This document shows positions 4,699-13,749 of a stretch of 21,043 nucleotides of DNA, piece after piece. The translations under genes and the position numbers were made by a program. This DNA is from a virus. The stretch lies in IMG/VR virus record IMGVR_UViG_3300048586_000797, positions 1 through 21,043 of that record, one strand, 5' to 3'. Numbering within the stretch: position 1 is the stretch's first letter; every line of letters starts with the position of its first letter. The notes under the pieces were generated by a model. The model worked only from the letters and a program-made list of their open reading frames with translations, did not search any database and was not told the DNA's origin.

Positions 4699-6843
4699 TC
4701 AGGCGGTGCGGACGAACTGGAACACGGACCAGCGCTGGCCAGCGTTCGTGGAGACGCCGTTGCCGCCGGCGGTCACTGTCGAGCGCAGGACGTACTGGCC
4801 CGACGTCGGGATCACGATCCCGGTGTGCTCCACGGGGTCGGGCGCGGCCTCGGTCGTCGGGTTGTACCTGGCGGCGGTGCCGACGGTGATGGTCGACCCG
4901 CCGGCGAGCGGGGTGAGCTCGAACGTGCACGTGCCGAGGGCTGCGCCGCGCTCGCCGAACGACAGCTGCTTCCAGGTGCCGGCGTCGAAGTGTCCGGCGT
5001 ACCACTCGACCCAGCGGTTCAGCGACGTGGAGTCGGCCTGCATGGTGGCGGCGAACCAGCGGGCGTTGCTGAACAGGCGGCTGGGCGCGTGGGACGCGTC
5101 CTTCCACGAGACGAACGCGTGCAGCACCGGCTTGGCCCACTCGCCGTTGCCGATCGCGGCCCGGAGCTCGGCGGCGGTGCGATCTGCGGTGAGATCGATG
5201 CCGGCGAGCGTGCGCGAGGTGGGGACTGCACTGACGTCTGCGGCGTCGAGGACCACGGTGCCGGTGGCGCCGTTCACCGAGTCGACTGCGCCGCCCGAGG
5301 GCGCCGAGGCCTCGCTGACTTCGGCGTTCTCCTGAGCGACCCACTCGGCCGGGGTGCCGGGCGACGCTTCGAGGACGGCGTCGTCGATGGTGGTTGCGCC
5401 GTCGGCGGCGGTGGTGAAGTTGGCGTCGACAGCGGGGACGTCGTCGACCCACACCCGGATCCGGGCGATGTCGAAGTGGCCGGACCCGCGACCGATCCAC
5501 TGCTCGGCGGCGTCCGAGGCTGCGATCGAGGGATCAGCTGCGGACACGTCCTCGACGAGCGTCGTGATCCAGCGAGAGCCGTCGTCGGGGTCTTCGTAGT
5601 CCCAGCCGATGTCGCAGCGCACACGGTGCGAGACGGTGGCCCCGGTGAGGTCGTAGTCGACCATCCACTCGAACCACTTCCCGGCCGGGACCGTGCCGCC
5701 GGTCGACTGGATATCCTCGATCACTGAGCCGTCGGGGGTCTTCTCGACGAACGTGCGCGGCTCGCCCGAGTCGGTCGCGATCGCGCCCTCGATCCGGTCG
5801 GCACCGTCGGTGCCGTCGTTGATCTCCTCGGACCAGTCCTCTTGGTACTGGTTCGGGTTGTCGCTGCTGGGCGACACGACGATTCGTCGCCACGACCGAA
5901 GCCGCAGCGACGAGGCGGGGGAGTCGATCGTCGTGGAGCACGACCAGTGCCCTCGAGGAGAGGTTCCGTAGCCCTCTTCGCCGTAGCCGACCGACGTGTA
6001 CGCGGCCGGCTCGCCACCGAGCGCTGACGGGTCGTCGAACGCCTGGGCCATCCGGGCGGCGTGGCGGGCGATCTGCGCTTGGGTGAGCGCGTAGGCCCCG
6101 AAGCGGGAGGCGTTGTCGTTGATCTGCTCTTGGTCGGTGCCGTCGTCGGTGACGACGTAGGGCAGCACCACGGCGGCCTGTTCCTTCACTGCGGTGGGGA
6201 CTGCGAGTGAGTCGGCGACGGCCTCGTAGAAGGCGGCGGTGTCCGCCGTGCGGAACAGGAGAGCCGACCCGGCCGTGATCGTGAGGTCGGAGTCGTCCGA
6301 AGCTCCGCCGCCGGCAACGTCGCCGGGGCCCCAACGCTCCAGCCCGGCGTCCCACACGAGGCCCTGGCCGTCGGTCGGAGCGGCGGTCGAGGTGTCGACG
6401 TCGGAGAGATCGTCGAGCACGAGGTCGGCCTCGTCGTCAGCGACGGCGATCCCGTTGGACGGGTCGATGTCCCAGTCGGCGTACCCGGCGCCCTCCGGGA
6501 CCGGGAGCAGCGAGACGAGCTCGCTGTCGGCATCGGTCGCGCCGGGATCGAAGAACACCACGGCCCGGGGCGTGGCGCCGCTGGTGTCGGTGGCGGGCAC
6601 CGCCGCTCCGGGGTCGCGCTTGAGCATGCCGAGCTCCGCGTCCCACACGACGGCGATCGTGCCCCGCTCGTAGCCGGGAGCATCCCCGACGTCGAGCTCG
6701 CCGGTGAGGTCCTCGACGGTGGCCATCGACGGCGCAGCGGCCGAAGCACCGTCGGGATCGAGGATCAGCCAGCCGAGCTCGCCGCCGTCGAAGGTGTCGA
6801 GGTGGCCGCGGGCCACGCGGAAGGTGAAGGGGTCGATCGCCAT
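4699..6843 (-). CDS. large minor tail protein / tail fibre, probable receptor-binding protein
   Basis: A 714-residue acidic, modular protein. Residues 1-30 (MAIDPFTFRVARGHL) look like a tail-attachment segment. Around 146-173 is a motif of phage fibres, LSDVDTSTAAPTDGQ followed by GLVWD and W. The middle (about 295-510) is beta-rich with Trp-rich strands and HFDIARIRVWVDD, resembling a concanavalin/LamG-type carbohydrate-binding fold. At 522-537 comes the SVNGATGTVVLDAADV element typical of trimeric fibre shafts, then TLAGIDLTADRTAAELRAAI. The last ~120 residues are another beta-rich domain ending in a C1q/TNF-like strand pattern (GQYVLRSTV, WSVFQF). GGAGG lies five bases before ATG 6843. Position after the hub genes and before lysis suits the distal tail. 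Receptor binding and domain folds are inferred. Confidence 0.8.
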   Translation of the reverse strand: MAIDPFTFRVARGHLDTFDGGELGWLILDPDGASAAAPSMATVEDLTGELDVGDAPGYERGTIAVVWDAELGMLKRDPGAAVPATDTSGATPRAVVFFDPGATDADSELVSLLPVPEGAGYADWDIDPSNGIAVADDEADLVLDDLSDVDTSTAAPTDGQGLVWDAGLERWGPGDVAGGGASDDSDLTITAGSALLFRTADTAAFYEAVADSLAVPTAVKEQAAVVLPYVVTDDGTDQEQINDNASRFGAYALTQAQIARHAARMAQAFDDPSALGGEPAAYTSVGYGEEGYGTSPRGHWSCSTTIDSPASSLRLRSWRRIVVSPSSDNPNQYQEDWSEEINDGTDGADRIEGAIATDSGEPRTFVEKTPDGSVIEDIQSTGGTVPAGKWFEWMVDYDLTGATVSHRVRCDIGWDYEDPDDGSRWITTLVEDVSAADPSIAASDAAEQWIGRGSGHFDIARIRVWVDDVPAVDANFTTAADGATTIDDAVLEASPGTPAEWVAQENAEVSEASAPSGGAVDSVNGATGTVVLDAADVSAVPTSRTLAGIDLTADRTAAELRAAIGNGEWAKPVLHAFVSWKDASHAPSRLFSNARWFAATMQADSTSLNRWVEWYAGHFDAGTWKQLSFGERGAALGTCTFELTPLAGGSTITVGTAARYNPTTEAAPDPVEHTGIVIPTSGQYVLRSTVTAGGNGVSTNAGQRWSVFQFVRTA

Positions 6844-6874
6844 GGCGGCCTCCGGGAGTGGTGGGGCGGGTAGG

Positions 6875-7453
6875 TCAGAACGAGACCGGGCGGATCCAGT
6901 CCGCCCGGTACGACACGTAGCCCTCGACGCTCGAGGTGGACCCGTCGATGGCGTTCGAGGCGAACTGGACCTCGACGTCGAAGAGGTCCTCGTCGTCGAA
7001 GGTGTGCATCCCGATCGGCTGCGGCAGCGCGAACGCTCCGCCGGCGGCTGGGACCAGGAGCCGGGTCGAGGTGCGGCCGAGCAGCGTCGAGGTGCCAGCG
7101 AGCCGGAACCGGACGTCCATCGGGATGACGTGGTCGACGCCGCCGGAGGGGGCGGAGATCTCGGCGTAGGCGTCGAGCACGATCAGCTGCCACTTCCCGA
7201 GCGCCGGGATCGTGAACGTGGCCATGGTCTCGCCGGTGGTGCCGGTCGTGAGCCCGGAGAACTCCGAGAACCCGGTGAGCTCCTGGATCTCCGGGTACGC
7301 CTTCTTGGCGGCGGCACGGGTCGAGTCGCCCACGTTCGCTGCAAGCCTCTCAAGCGACGCTGCGATCCCAGCACCAGCCGACGATCCGACCACGGTGCGG
7401 GTACGGCCGTGGCCCTGGGCGTCGCCGAGGGTACGGGGTCGGGTCTCAGGCAT
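6875..7453 (-). CDS. minor tail protein (192 residues), beta-rich C-terminal domain
   Basis: The N-terminal ~75 residues are polar and helical (GSSAGAGIAASLERLAAN, then KKAYPEIQEL); from about residue 78 the protein is beta-rich (TFTIPALGKWQLIVLDAYAE, then DVRFRLAGT) and ends YRADWIRPVSF. This fits a small trimeric adaptor or upper-baseplate protein linking hub and fibre. I do not recognise a named family. ATG 7453 overlaps the hub gene by 8 bases and is preferred to the earlier in-frame start at 7516. A gap of 31 bases with a strong ribosome site separates it from the fibre gene. Its role is inferred from its place. Confidence 0.65.
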   Translation of the reverse strand: MPETRPRTLGDAQGHGRTRTVVGSSAGAGIAASLERLAANVGDSTRAAAKKAYPEIQELTGFSEFSGLTTGTTGETMATFTIPALGKWQLIVLDAYAEISAPSGGVDHVIPMDVRFRLAGTSTLLGRTSTRLLVPAAGGAFALPQPIGMHTFDDEDLFDVEVQFASNAIDGSTSSVEGYVSYRADWIRPVSF

Positions 7454-9152
7454 CGGTCGCTCCGAGGCCGAGCTCGACGAGCATCTTGGCGGGGAGCGGC
7501 CGGCGGGTGACGACACGCATCGTGGTCTCGAGGCCGAGGTGGCCGTCGTGGTCGACGATCGGGAGCGTGTCGCCGGCGGCGATCGCCATGCCGAGCTCCC
7601 ACGGCACGACGGCGGTCTTGGTGATGTGGATCCGGGCGGCAGCGCGCGAGTGGGCGTCGGCCCACTTCTCGAGCTCGTTGAGGGTCCGGTCCGGTGGCGC
7701 GGTGACGAGGGCGATGATCCGGTGCCGGTCGGCGACCTCGGGCTGGGACACGGTCACCGACACCCAGGAGGTCCCGGAGCCGATGCCGGTGTCGACCACG
7801 TAGTCGTCGACCTGGGCGCCGGGGTCGATCTGCCAGCCGGTGTCGACGAGGTCATGGGCGGTGATGGCCAGGTCGGCCCGGTCCGCTCCGAGGCGGGGCC
7901 CGACCTCGATCCACCAGCCCGGCGTGACCCGGGCCTCGGGTGCGCCGTCGCGCTCGAGGATCATCGCGAGGACGTCGCCGACCTTCGTGCGCTGGTTGTG
8001 CGCCCAGCGCATGCCGGTCGCGGTGGTGCCGCAGTCGGTGGCGCGCACCGACAGCCCCGTGGGGGATCCGCCGAGCGACCGGGAGTTCAGGTCGCGCCAG
8101 ACCCGCTCGAAGTACCAGGAGAGGTCCTGGGCCGAGCCGGGAGGGGCGCCGGTGGTGACGCCCTGGCGGAGGGTCACGAGGTCGTAGTCGGTCGACACGC
8201 CGGTGTAGGAGCGGCCCTGGACCCAGCAGCGGTGCGACGCGACGACCGGCTGCATCCGGGCACCGGAGGTGATCGGGCCGTCGGACCAACCGGACTCGGC
8301 GCCGGGGCGGCCACCGGCCCGGCTGTTCCGGTAGGTGACGTCCTCGGCCGAGTTCCCGATCCGGACCGCCCGGGTGCGGACCACCTCGGTGTTCGGCTCG
8401 ATCGCATCGTTGAAGCGGGCGAAGCAGGCGCCCTCGACGGTGCGGCCGTAGCCGTCGGCGCCCTCGAGGGTGACCTTCGGCGACGACCACCAGCCCTTGC
8501 CCGTCACCCGGAGGGCCTTCGTGCCCCGCACCGCGTCGGTCGTGATCAGCGACGGCGTCACCCCGGCGTCGAACTGCCAGCCGTCGGCGATCATGTCGCC
8601 AACCGAGGAGTACTGCTCGAACGATCCCCGGTCTGCGAGGAGGTCGAGCTGCTCGGCTCGGCCCAGGATCCGCTCGGCGCAGATCGCCCCGGGGTCGATC
8701 GCGGGCAGCACCATGACGCCGGCGCCGATCTCGATCGGCGCCCGGAACATCCCGGTCCAAACTGCGGCCCCGTCGACCTCGATCACCACGATGAACCCCT
8801 TCGGGTCCCACTCGTACACCGGGTGCCCGTCGGCGGAGATCCCGACGAGCGTGCCGACGAGCGGCCAGATCGGATCCCAGGTCGACGCCCGGATCGATGC
8901 CGACTGGGTCTGGAGGAACTCGACGTCGTCGACCCAGTCCGACACCACGGCGGTCTCGATCGACCCGATCACCTCGCGGGTGATCGCCCGGCCCAGCACG
9001 ACGTGCACCGCCGGCGCATCCGCACCCGGGTCGATGGTCCAGGTCGGGGCCGGCACCGGAGGGATCGGCTCGGCCATCTCCGGAGCGCGCCACCAGGTGC
9101 GGGCCGGGCGGCGCATCGTCGGATCGACAGCGGGCCCCTCGAGGACGGGCAT
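7446..9152 (-). CDS. minor tail protein, tail hub (Gp37-like / tail-associated)
   Basis: A 568-residue protein following the distal tail gene, where siphoviruses encode the hub that caps the tail tube. The N-terminal third is a hub-like beta domain (VEFLQTQSASIRAS; TLVGISADGHPVYEWDPKG; IEVDGAAVWTG). The middle (about 200-300) looks like an inserted carbohydrate-binding jelly roll (TKALRVTGKGWWSSPKV). The C-terminal part (about 380-568) ends with a circularly ordered hub-type segment (AAGDTLPIVDHDGHLGLETT). No peptidase or lysozyme motif is visible. The start ATG 9152 overlaps the preceding TGA as TGATG. The family name is a judgement from gene order and strand pattern, less sure than the general minor-tail call. 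Confidence 0.75.
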   Translation of the reverse strand: MPVLEGPAVDPTMRRPARTWWRAPEMAEPIPPVPAPTWTIDPGADAPAVHVVLGRAITREVIGSIETAVVSDWVDDVEFLQTQSASIRASTWDPIWPLVGTLVGISADGHPVYEWDPKGFIVVIEVDGAAVWTGMFRAPIEIGAGVMVLPAIDPGAICAERILGRAEQLDLLADRGSFEQYSSVGDMIADGWQFDAGVTPSLITTDAVRGTKALRVTGKGWWSSPKVTLEGADGYGRTVEGACFARFNDAIEPNTEVVRTRAVRIGNSAEDVTYRNSRAGGRPGAESGWSDGPITSGARMQPVVASHRCWVQGRSYTGVSTDYDLVTLRQGVTTGAPPGSAQDLSWYFERVWRDLNSRSLGGSPTGLSVRATDCGTTATGMRWAHNQRTKVGDVLAMILERDGAPEARVTPGWWIEVGPRLGADRADLAITAHDLVDTGWQIDPGAQVDDYVVDTGIGSGTSWVSVTVSQPEVADRHRIIALVTAPPDRTLNELEKWADAHSRAAARIHITKTAVVPWELGMAIAAGDTLPIVDHDGHLGLETTMRVVTRRPLPAKMLVELGLGATDA

Positions 9153-10036
9153 CAGCGGGTGCTCCGCACCTTGCAGAACCCGGAGAACGCACCGGTGGCC
9201 ACCGACATCGTGACCACGTTCGCCCCGTCGTCGCCGTCAGACGCGAGGAGTCGAAGCGGGCGGCGGGCCCGGCCCGGCGACGTGCCGGTGCTCGTGGACA
9301 CCTGGACCCGCCCAGGGACCGGCATGTCGTTGAGCAGCGGCATGCCTGCGACGATCTTCAGGACCTGGCCGCCGGTCATCGACAGCGTGAACTGCCAGCG
9401 CTCCCACGAGCCGTCGGCATGGGCGACGTGGATGCGGGGGTTGGTGGTGGTCCCGTGGGCGGTGAATCGGAACTCCCACGCCCGGCGGGCCCATCGTCGG
9501 TAGCCGCCGACGTTCGGGGCCTCGAACGTGGTGGTCGACGTCGGTGACCCGGTGGCGACGTAACCGGCCTGGATAGCGACGGCTGCGTAGGCGGTGGGGT
9601 CGGTGGCCTTCCAGGCCAGCTCGAAGCCGGGCAGGTCGTTGTCGACGGCCTCTTCGTCGGTGAGCCAGTCGCATCGCACGGGCCGGGCGTAGACGCACCA
9701 GGGGTCGTCGCCCCACAGCAGCCCTCGCCAGTAGAGGGGGCGCTCGTCGAGGGGCGACTCGATCGGCTGCATGGCCTCTGCGAGCCGCCACAGCGCGTCG
9801 AGATCGTTGGACGTGCAGTCGGTGGCCACGAGGCGTCCTCGGGGGCTGTGGCGGCCGCCCCACTCCCCTCCTTGCGCCCGGGGTGACGGGTCGTCGCTCG
9901 GTGGCGTGACGCCGAGGCCATCGATGCCGTCGCCGAGGATCAGACCGGGTTCGGCGCCTGGGACCGCGTTGGGTCGGCGGGCGATGACGATGCCTTCCCA
10001 GCCCATCGCGTTGAGGGCAAGGTCGTCGGGCAGCAT
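9152..10036 (-). CDS. distal tail protein (Dit-like)
   Basis: A 294-residue protein lying directly after the tape measure gene, the standard position of Dit, which forms the hexameric ring joining tail tube to hub. Its make-up agrees: an N-terminal domain with the conserved turn around RPLYWRGLLWGDD and a C-terminal galectin-like beta domain (FRFTAHGTTTNPRIHV; WERWQFTLSM). ATG 10036 overlaps the tape measure stop as TGATG; a GTG at 10042 is the only alternative nearby. It ends in TGATG with the hub gene. The middle (about 45-70) is a Gly/Pro/Ser-rich loop. Assignment is by synteny and beta pattern. Confidence 0.8.
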   Translation of the reverse strand: MLPDDLALNAMGWEGIVIARRPNAVPGAEPGLILGDGIDGLGVTPPSDDPSPRAQGGEWGGRHSPRGRLVATDCTSNDLDALWRLAEAMQPIESPLDERPLYWRGLLWGDDPWCVYARPVRCDWLTDEEAVDNDLPGFELAWKATDPTAYAAVAIQAGYVATGSPTSTTTFEAPNVGGYRRWARRAWEFRFTAHGTTTNPRIHVAHADGSWERWQFTLSMTGGQVLKIVAGMPLLNDMPVPGRVQVSTSTGTSPGRARRPLRLLASDGDDGANVVTMSVATGAFSGFCKVRSTR

Positions 10037-13000
10037 CACCACTGGTCGTCTCCGAACACGAACCGTTGCCCGATCTCTCGGGTGACGGCACGCCCTGCGC
10101 CGATCAGCTCGACCACGTGGTGCTCGGGTGCGACTCGAGCACCGCGGAAGCGGCGGCCGCCGGCGGGGCGACGGCGGCCTTGTTCGGCACGGGCTCGCAT
10201 CTCGGCGTTGGAGATCACCTCGCCGGGCACTGCGGGCTCGAAGCCCTCCAGGCCGAACTCGTTGATCGGGTAGATCACGCCAGGAACGACGGGCCCGCCG
10301 CCGGCGCGCGGTGGACCGGGCCGGCCGCTCGAGCCCTCGCCGTAGTCGCCGGCGTTCGCAGCGAGCACGGAACCGAGCGACAGCTTGTCGATGATCATCT
10401 GCGCGCGCTCTTCGAGGGTCTGGAGGTTCAGGCCGAACTCGCGGGCGATCCGCACGACCTCGTCCTCGGTGGTGCCAGCGACCGCGGCCAGCTCGCCGAG
10501 GCTGGCCAGGCCCCCCGTCTTCATCATCTCGATCGAGATCGCCGTGGCGGTCGCGAGATCCTCGGACATCTGCTGGCCTGCCTCACCGGTGGTGGTGATG
10601 GCGATCTGCTGCAGGCGCGCAGCCTCGACGGCGTACGACGACAGGTTCGAGATGGCGTTCTCGGCGTTGTTGACCATGTCGACGAACGCCTGGTCGACGT
10701 CGCCGGTCAGCTGATCGAGGATCGGACCCGCCTGCTCGGGACCGGCCTGCATGAGGCGGGTCACGTACTCGGGGTCGTAGCCGAGCTCGAGCGCCCGCTG
10801 GATGTCGCCCGAGAAGTCCTCGGTGTCGGCCAGGACGTCGCGGTAGAAGGCCTCGATCTTGTCCTGGTTGAGCGGCGAGTCGGTGGCGAGCAGGTCCGAC
10901 AGCGACTCGCGAGCGTCGTCGAGGTCCTTGCGGGCCTGCTCGAGCGCGGCGGCGTCGCCGTCGTCACGGACCTCCCGGAGGCGCTTCTCGGCCTCGGCGA
11001 CGGCCTCCCGGGCAGCCTCGACCTGCTTGGGGTCGACCGGGTCGTCCGTGACCTGCAGGACGTCTCCGAAGCTGGCGTACGCGTCGGCCACAGCGGACTG
11101 GGCCTCCTCGATCACCTTGACGTTGGCGGCGAGGACCTCGGGGTCGAGGCGCAGGGCCTCGTCCATGTCGGTGCCGGTGAGCTGCGCAGCGGTCTGGAGC
11201 TCTTCCCACTTGGCGATCAGCTCAGGGGTCGCTTGGCCGGTCTCGTCGAACGCGTCGGGAAGCCCGACTCCAGCGGCGTCGGCGAGGGCCATGACCTGGT
11301 CGGCGGTGAGGCCGGTCTCGTCCCGGAACATCCGCATCCCGACGGCCGACCGTTCGACCAGGACGTTGTTGGCTTCGAGCTCAACGCCGAGTGCTGCCTG
11401 TTCGGCGGCGAGCTTCTCGTCGTCGAACCGGTTCGTGGAGCCCTCGGCCTGCAGCTGCTGGAGGCGCTGGATCTCCTCGAGGATGTCCGCCGAGCGGCCG
11501 GTCAGCGAGTCGAGCGACCCGGTGTCGACCTCGTCGAGGCCGGCAAGGAACTCCGACGCGTCGCGGCGGCCGGACTCGTGGAGCTTGTCGAGCGCGAACG
11601 ACGCGGCGGTCGCCCCGATCGCGATGCCGGCGAGGGCACCGCCGGCGATGGCGCCGGCCGATACCGAGGTCTTCGCGATGTTGGAGAACCCGGTGCGTAC
11701 CTTGTCGAGGCCGGCGCTCGAGCGGGGCGTGAGCCGCTTGTTCCAGTCGGGCACGGTGAGCATCCCCGACGCCAGGTCTCGCACACCGGAGGCCATCATG
11801 GTCAGGTTCGGGGCCGAGGCGGCGAGGACCTGCATGCTCGCTGCTGCCGTGGAGATGCCCCGGGTTGCCGCGAGGCCGGCGATCGAGTTGCGCAGGAACA
11901 CGGTGTTGCGGGCGAGCACGACCACGCCGCTCGATGCGAGCTCGAGGCCCGACACCCACGACCCGAACTTCACGGCTCCGTAGGCGATGCCGACGCCGAG
12001 GACGATCTCGGTGTGGTCGGCCAGCAGCCCGGTGAGGTCGCCGACGAGCTCGACCACGGGCATGCCGGCGTTGAGCACGGTGACGAGCGCGACGCCGGTG
12101 GTGTCGAGGGCGACCGGCAGCACGTCGCCGGCGATCTCCTGCAGATCGTCGAGCACCGGCAGGAGCCGCTCACCGAACTCGATCGCCACCGGGACGACGT
12201 CCTCACCGAGGTCCACGAGCGCGTCGCGGGCCTCTGGGGTGGTCGCGATGAGCCCGGCGAGGCCGAGCGCGACGGGCCCGCCGCGGATGAACTGGCCGAA
12301 GAACGGGATCGAGCTCTTCCCGAGGCCCAGCAGCGCGCCGGTGATGCCGGCGGCTGCGGGGCCGTACTGCTCGAGCAGCTCGAGTCCCTCGCCGAGTCCG
12401 TCGACGAGCGGGGGCAGCAGGTCAGCGGCTTCGCCGGCGGCGGTGGCGAGCGCCGGAGCGAAACGGTCGATGACCTCACCGGTTACGTCGGTGAGCAGGG
12501 GCAGCATGTCCTTGAGCTCGTCGACGGTGGGCTCGAAGGACCTGGCGAGGTCCTGGCCGGCCTCGTCGCGGTAGGTGTTCCAGAGGCCGGTAAGGGTCTC
12601 GGACTGCTTGTCCATGAGGCCGGTGAGACGGCCAAGCGCGGGGCCGGCCCGGTTCTCGAGGGCATCGAACACGACGTCGGCAGACACCGTGCCGGCAGTC
12701 ACGGCGCGCTGGGCCTCGACGATCGAGATGTTCATCTGGGCGGCGAGGGCTTCCCAGGCGGGGATGCCAGCCTCGGCCAGCTGGAGCATCTCTTCGGCTT
12801 GGACCTTGCCCTTCTGGCGCATCTGGGTCAGGGCCCGGACCGCGCGCTCGATGCCCTCGGATCCGGTGCCCATGCCGGACGTGGCGTCGCCGAGGGTCTC
12901 CATGATGGGGATGACCCGGTTGGCCTCGAGCCCGACGGCGGTCAGCCGGGATGCTGCGGTCCGCAGGCTGGGCAGATCGAACGGGGTGTCCGCGGCGAAG

Positions 13001-13344
13001 CTGGCGAGGTCCTCGAGGAAGTCCTTGGCAGCACCGGCAGAGCCGAGGGTGGTCTCGAACCCGACGGTGGCCACCTCGTTCGCGGCGGCCAGCTTCACGC
13101 CGTAGACGGTCGCTGCCGCGGCGCCTGCGCCCAGCGCAACGGTTCCGGTGGCGATCGCCTGGGCGGTGATGGCGCCGAGGTCACCGAGCCCGGCGCTGAA
13201 CCCGCGCCGCGTGGAGGCGCCGAGGTTGCGGCCGGCTTTGGCGCCGACGGCGGGGGCCATGGCCGAGAGCTCGCGGTCCATGGTGGCCTGGACGCCCTTG
13301 AGCGAGGGGATGATCTGGACGGCGGCGTAGCCCCATTGGTCCAT
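10036..13344 (-). CDS. tape measure protein
   Basis: The longest gene, 1102 residues. It sets tail length and is injected with the DNA. Residues 90-270 match the conserved tape-measure N-terminal domain (NEVATVGFETTLGSAGAAKD; TPFDLPSLRTAASRL; QMRQKGKVQAEEMLQLAEAG). Hydrophobic Gly/Ala-rich stretches at about 58-88 and again in the middle (GAIAGGALAGIAIGATAASF) would be membrane-active on injection. A long alpha-helical region rich in Glu, Ala and Asp follows, ending in a Gly/Pro-rich tail with FGLEGFEPAVPGE. At about 0.15 nm per residue the tail would be near 165 nm. No muralytic domain is seen. ATG 13344 directly follows the TGA of the second chaperone. Confidence 0.95.
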   Translation of the reverse strand: MDQWGYAAVQIIPSLKGVQATMDRELSAMAPAVGAKAGRNLGASTRRGFSAGLGDLGAITAQAIATGTVALGAGAAAATVYGVKLAAANEVATVGFETTLGSAGAAKDFLEDLASFAADTPFDLPSLRTAASRLTAVGLEANRVIPIMETLGDATSGMGTGSEGIERAVRALTQMRQKGKVQAEEMLQLAEAGIPAWEALAAQMNISIVEAQRAVTAGTVSADVVFDALENRAGPALGRLTGLMDKQSETLTGLWNTYRDEAGQDLARSFEPTVDELKDMLPLLTDVTGEVIDRFAPALATAAGEAADLLPPLVDGLGEGLELLEQYGPAAAGITGALLGLGKSSIPFFGQFIRGGPVALGLAGLIATTPEARDALVDLGEDVVPVAIEFGERLLPVLDDLQEIAGDVLPVALDTTGVALVTVLNAGMPVVELVGDLTGLLADHTEIVLGVGIAYGAVKFGSWVSGLELASSGVVVLARNTVFLRNSIAGLAATRGISTAAASMQVLAASAPNLTMMASGVRDLASGMLTVPDWNKRLTPRSSAGLDKVRTGFSNIAKTSVSAGAIAGGALAGIAIGATAASFALDKLHESGRRDASEFLAGLDEVDTGSLDSLTGRSADILEEIQRLQQLQAEGSTNRFDDEKLAAEQAALGVELEANNVLVERSAVGMRMFRDETGLTADQVMALADAAGVGLPDAFDETGQATPELIAKWEELQTAAQLTGTDMDEALRLDPEVLAANVKVIEEAQSAVADAYASFGDVLQVTDDPVDPKQVEAAREAVAEAEKRLREVRDDGDAAALEQARKDLDDARESLSDLLATDSPLNQDKIEAFYRDVLADTEDFSGDIQRALELGYDPEYVTRLMQAGPEQAGPILDQLTGDVDQAFVDMVNNAENAISNLSSYAVEAARLQQIAITTTGEAGQQMSEDLATATAISIEMMKTGGLASLGELAAVAGTTEDEVVRIAREFGLNLQTLEERAQMIIDKLSLGSVLAANAGDYGEGSSGRPGPPRAGGGPVVPGVIYPINEFGLEGFEPAVPGEVISNAEMRARAEQGRRRPAGGRRFRGARVAPEHHVVELIGAGRAVTREIGQRFVFGDDQW

Positions 13345-13749
13345 TCAGACCACCTCCTCGGGTGTGGTGTCCTCGCGTTCGGCGGCGAGCTGCTCGATGC
13401 GGTCGAGCGCAGACGCGAGGCCGGGGTCGAGGCGCCGGTTGCGTTCGTGGTGCGGGCTGCGAGGGTCGGGCTTGATCTCGACGCGCTTGCCCTCGGGTCG
13501 CTGGACGAGCGCTGCGGTCTGCATGCGGATCCGGTCGAGCAGGTCGTCGTGGCGGGTCCAGTCGTGGCCACGCTCGACGATCGCGACGGGCGAGTCGTCG
13601 GGAATCCAGCGCAACCGCACCGCGATCTGGCGTCGGGTGAGCCTGGGGGGCGTGGTGTACAGGTCGCGCAGGTCGAGGTGGTCGTAGCGGGAGAGGTGGG
13701 CCTCCACTGCGGCCGGGTGGTCCCGGAGCAGCAGGTGGAGGCGGATCAT
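13345..13749 (-). CDS. tail assembly chaperone 2 (lambda T-like), possible frameshift extension
   Basis: A basic, helical protein of 134 residues if started at ATG 13749 (MIRLHLLLRDHP), which overlaps the first chaperone's stop as ATGA. It lies in the -1 frame relative to that gene, the arrangement conserved in long-tailed phages, where some ribosomes shift to make a fusion that recruits the tape measure. If the slip at 13749-13755 is used, the fusion is 108 residues of chaperone 1 plus 135 residues of this frame (243 in all). The product contains a Trp/Asp segment (RWIPDDSP) and a charged C-terminus that would contact the tape measure protein. Both expression modes are compatible with the sequence. 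Confidence 0.85.
   Translation of the reverse strand: MIRLHLLLRDHPAAVEAHLSRYDHLDLRDLYTTPPRLTRRQIAVRLRWIPDDSPVAIVERGHDWTRHDDLLDRIRMQTAALVQRPEGKRVEIKPDPRSPHHERNRRLDPGLASALDRIEQLAAEREDTTPEEVV

Noticed and set aside
4601-5500. Minus-strand Arg-rich frame of 299 codons within the fibre gene
   Set aside because: Out-of-frame shadow: nearly a quarter Arg, no start signal, and the fibre frame carries recognisable motifs.
7212-9503. Long plus-strand frame (763 codons) opposite the tail hub and Dit genes
   Set aside because: Antisense shadow with low-complexity Arg/Gly/Asp/Pro composition; it crosses the well-supported overlapping minus-strand starts.
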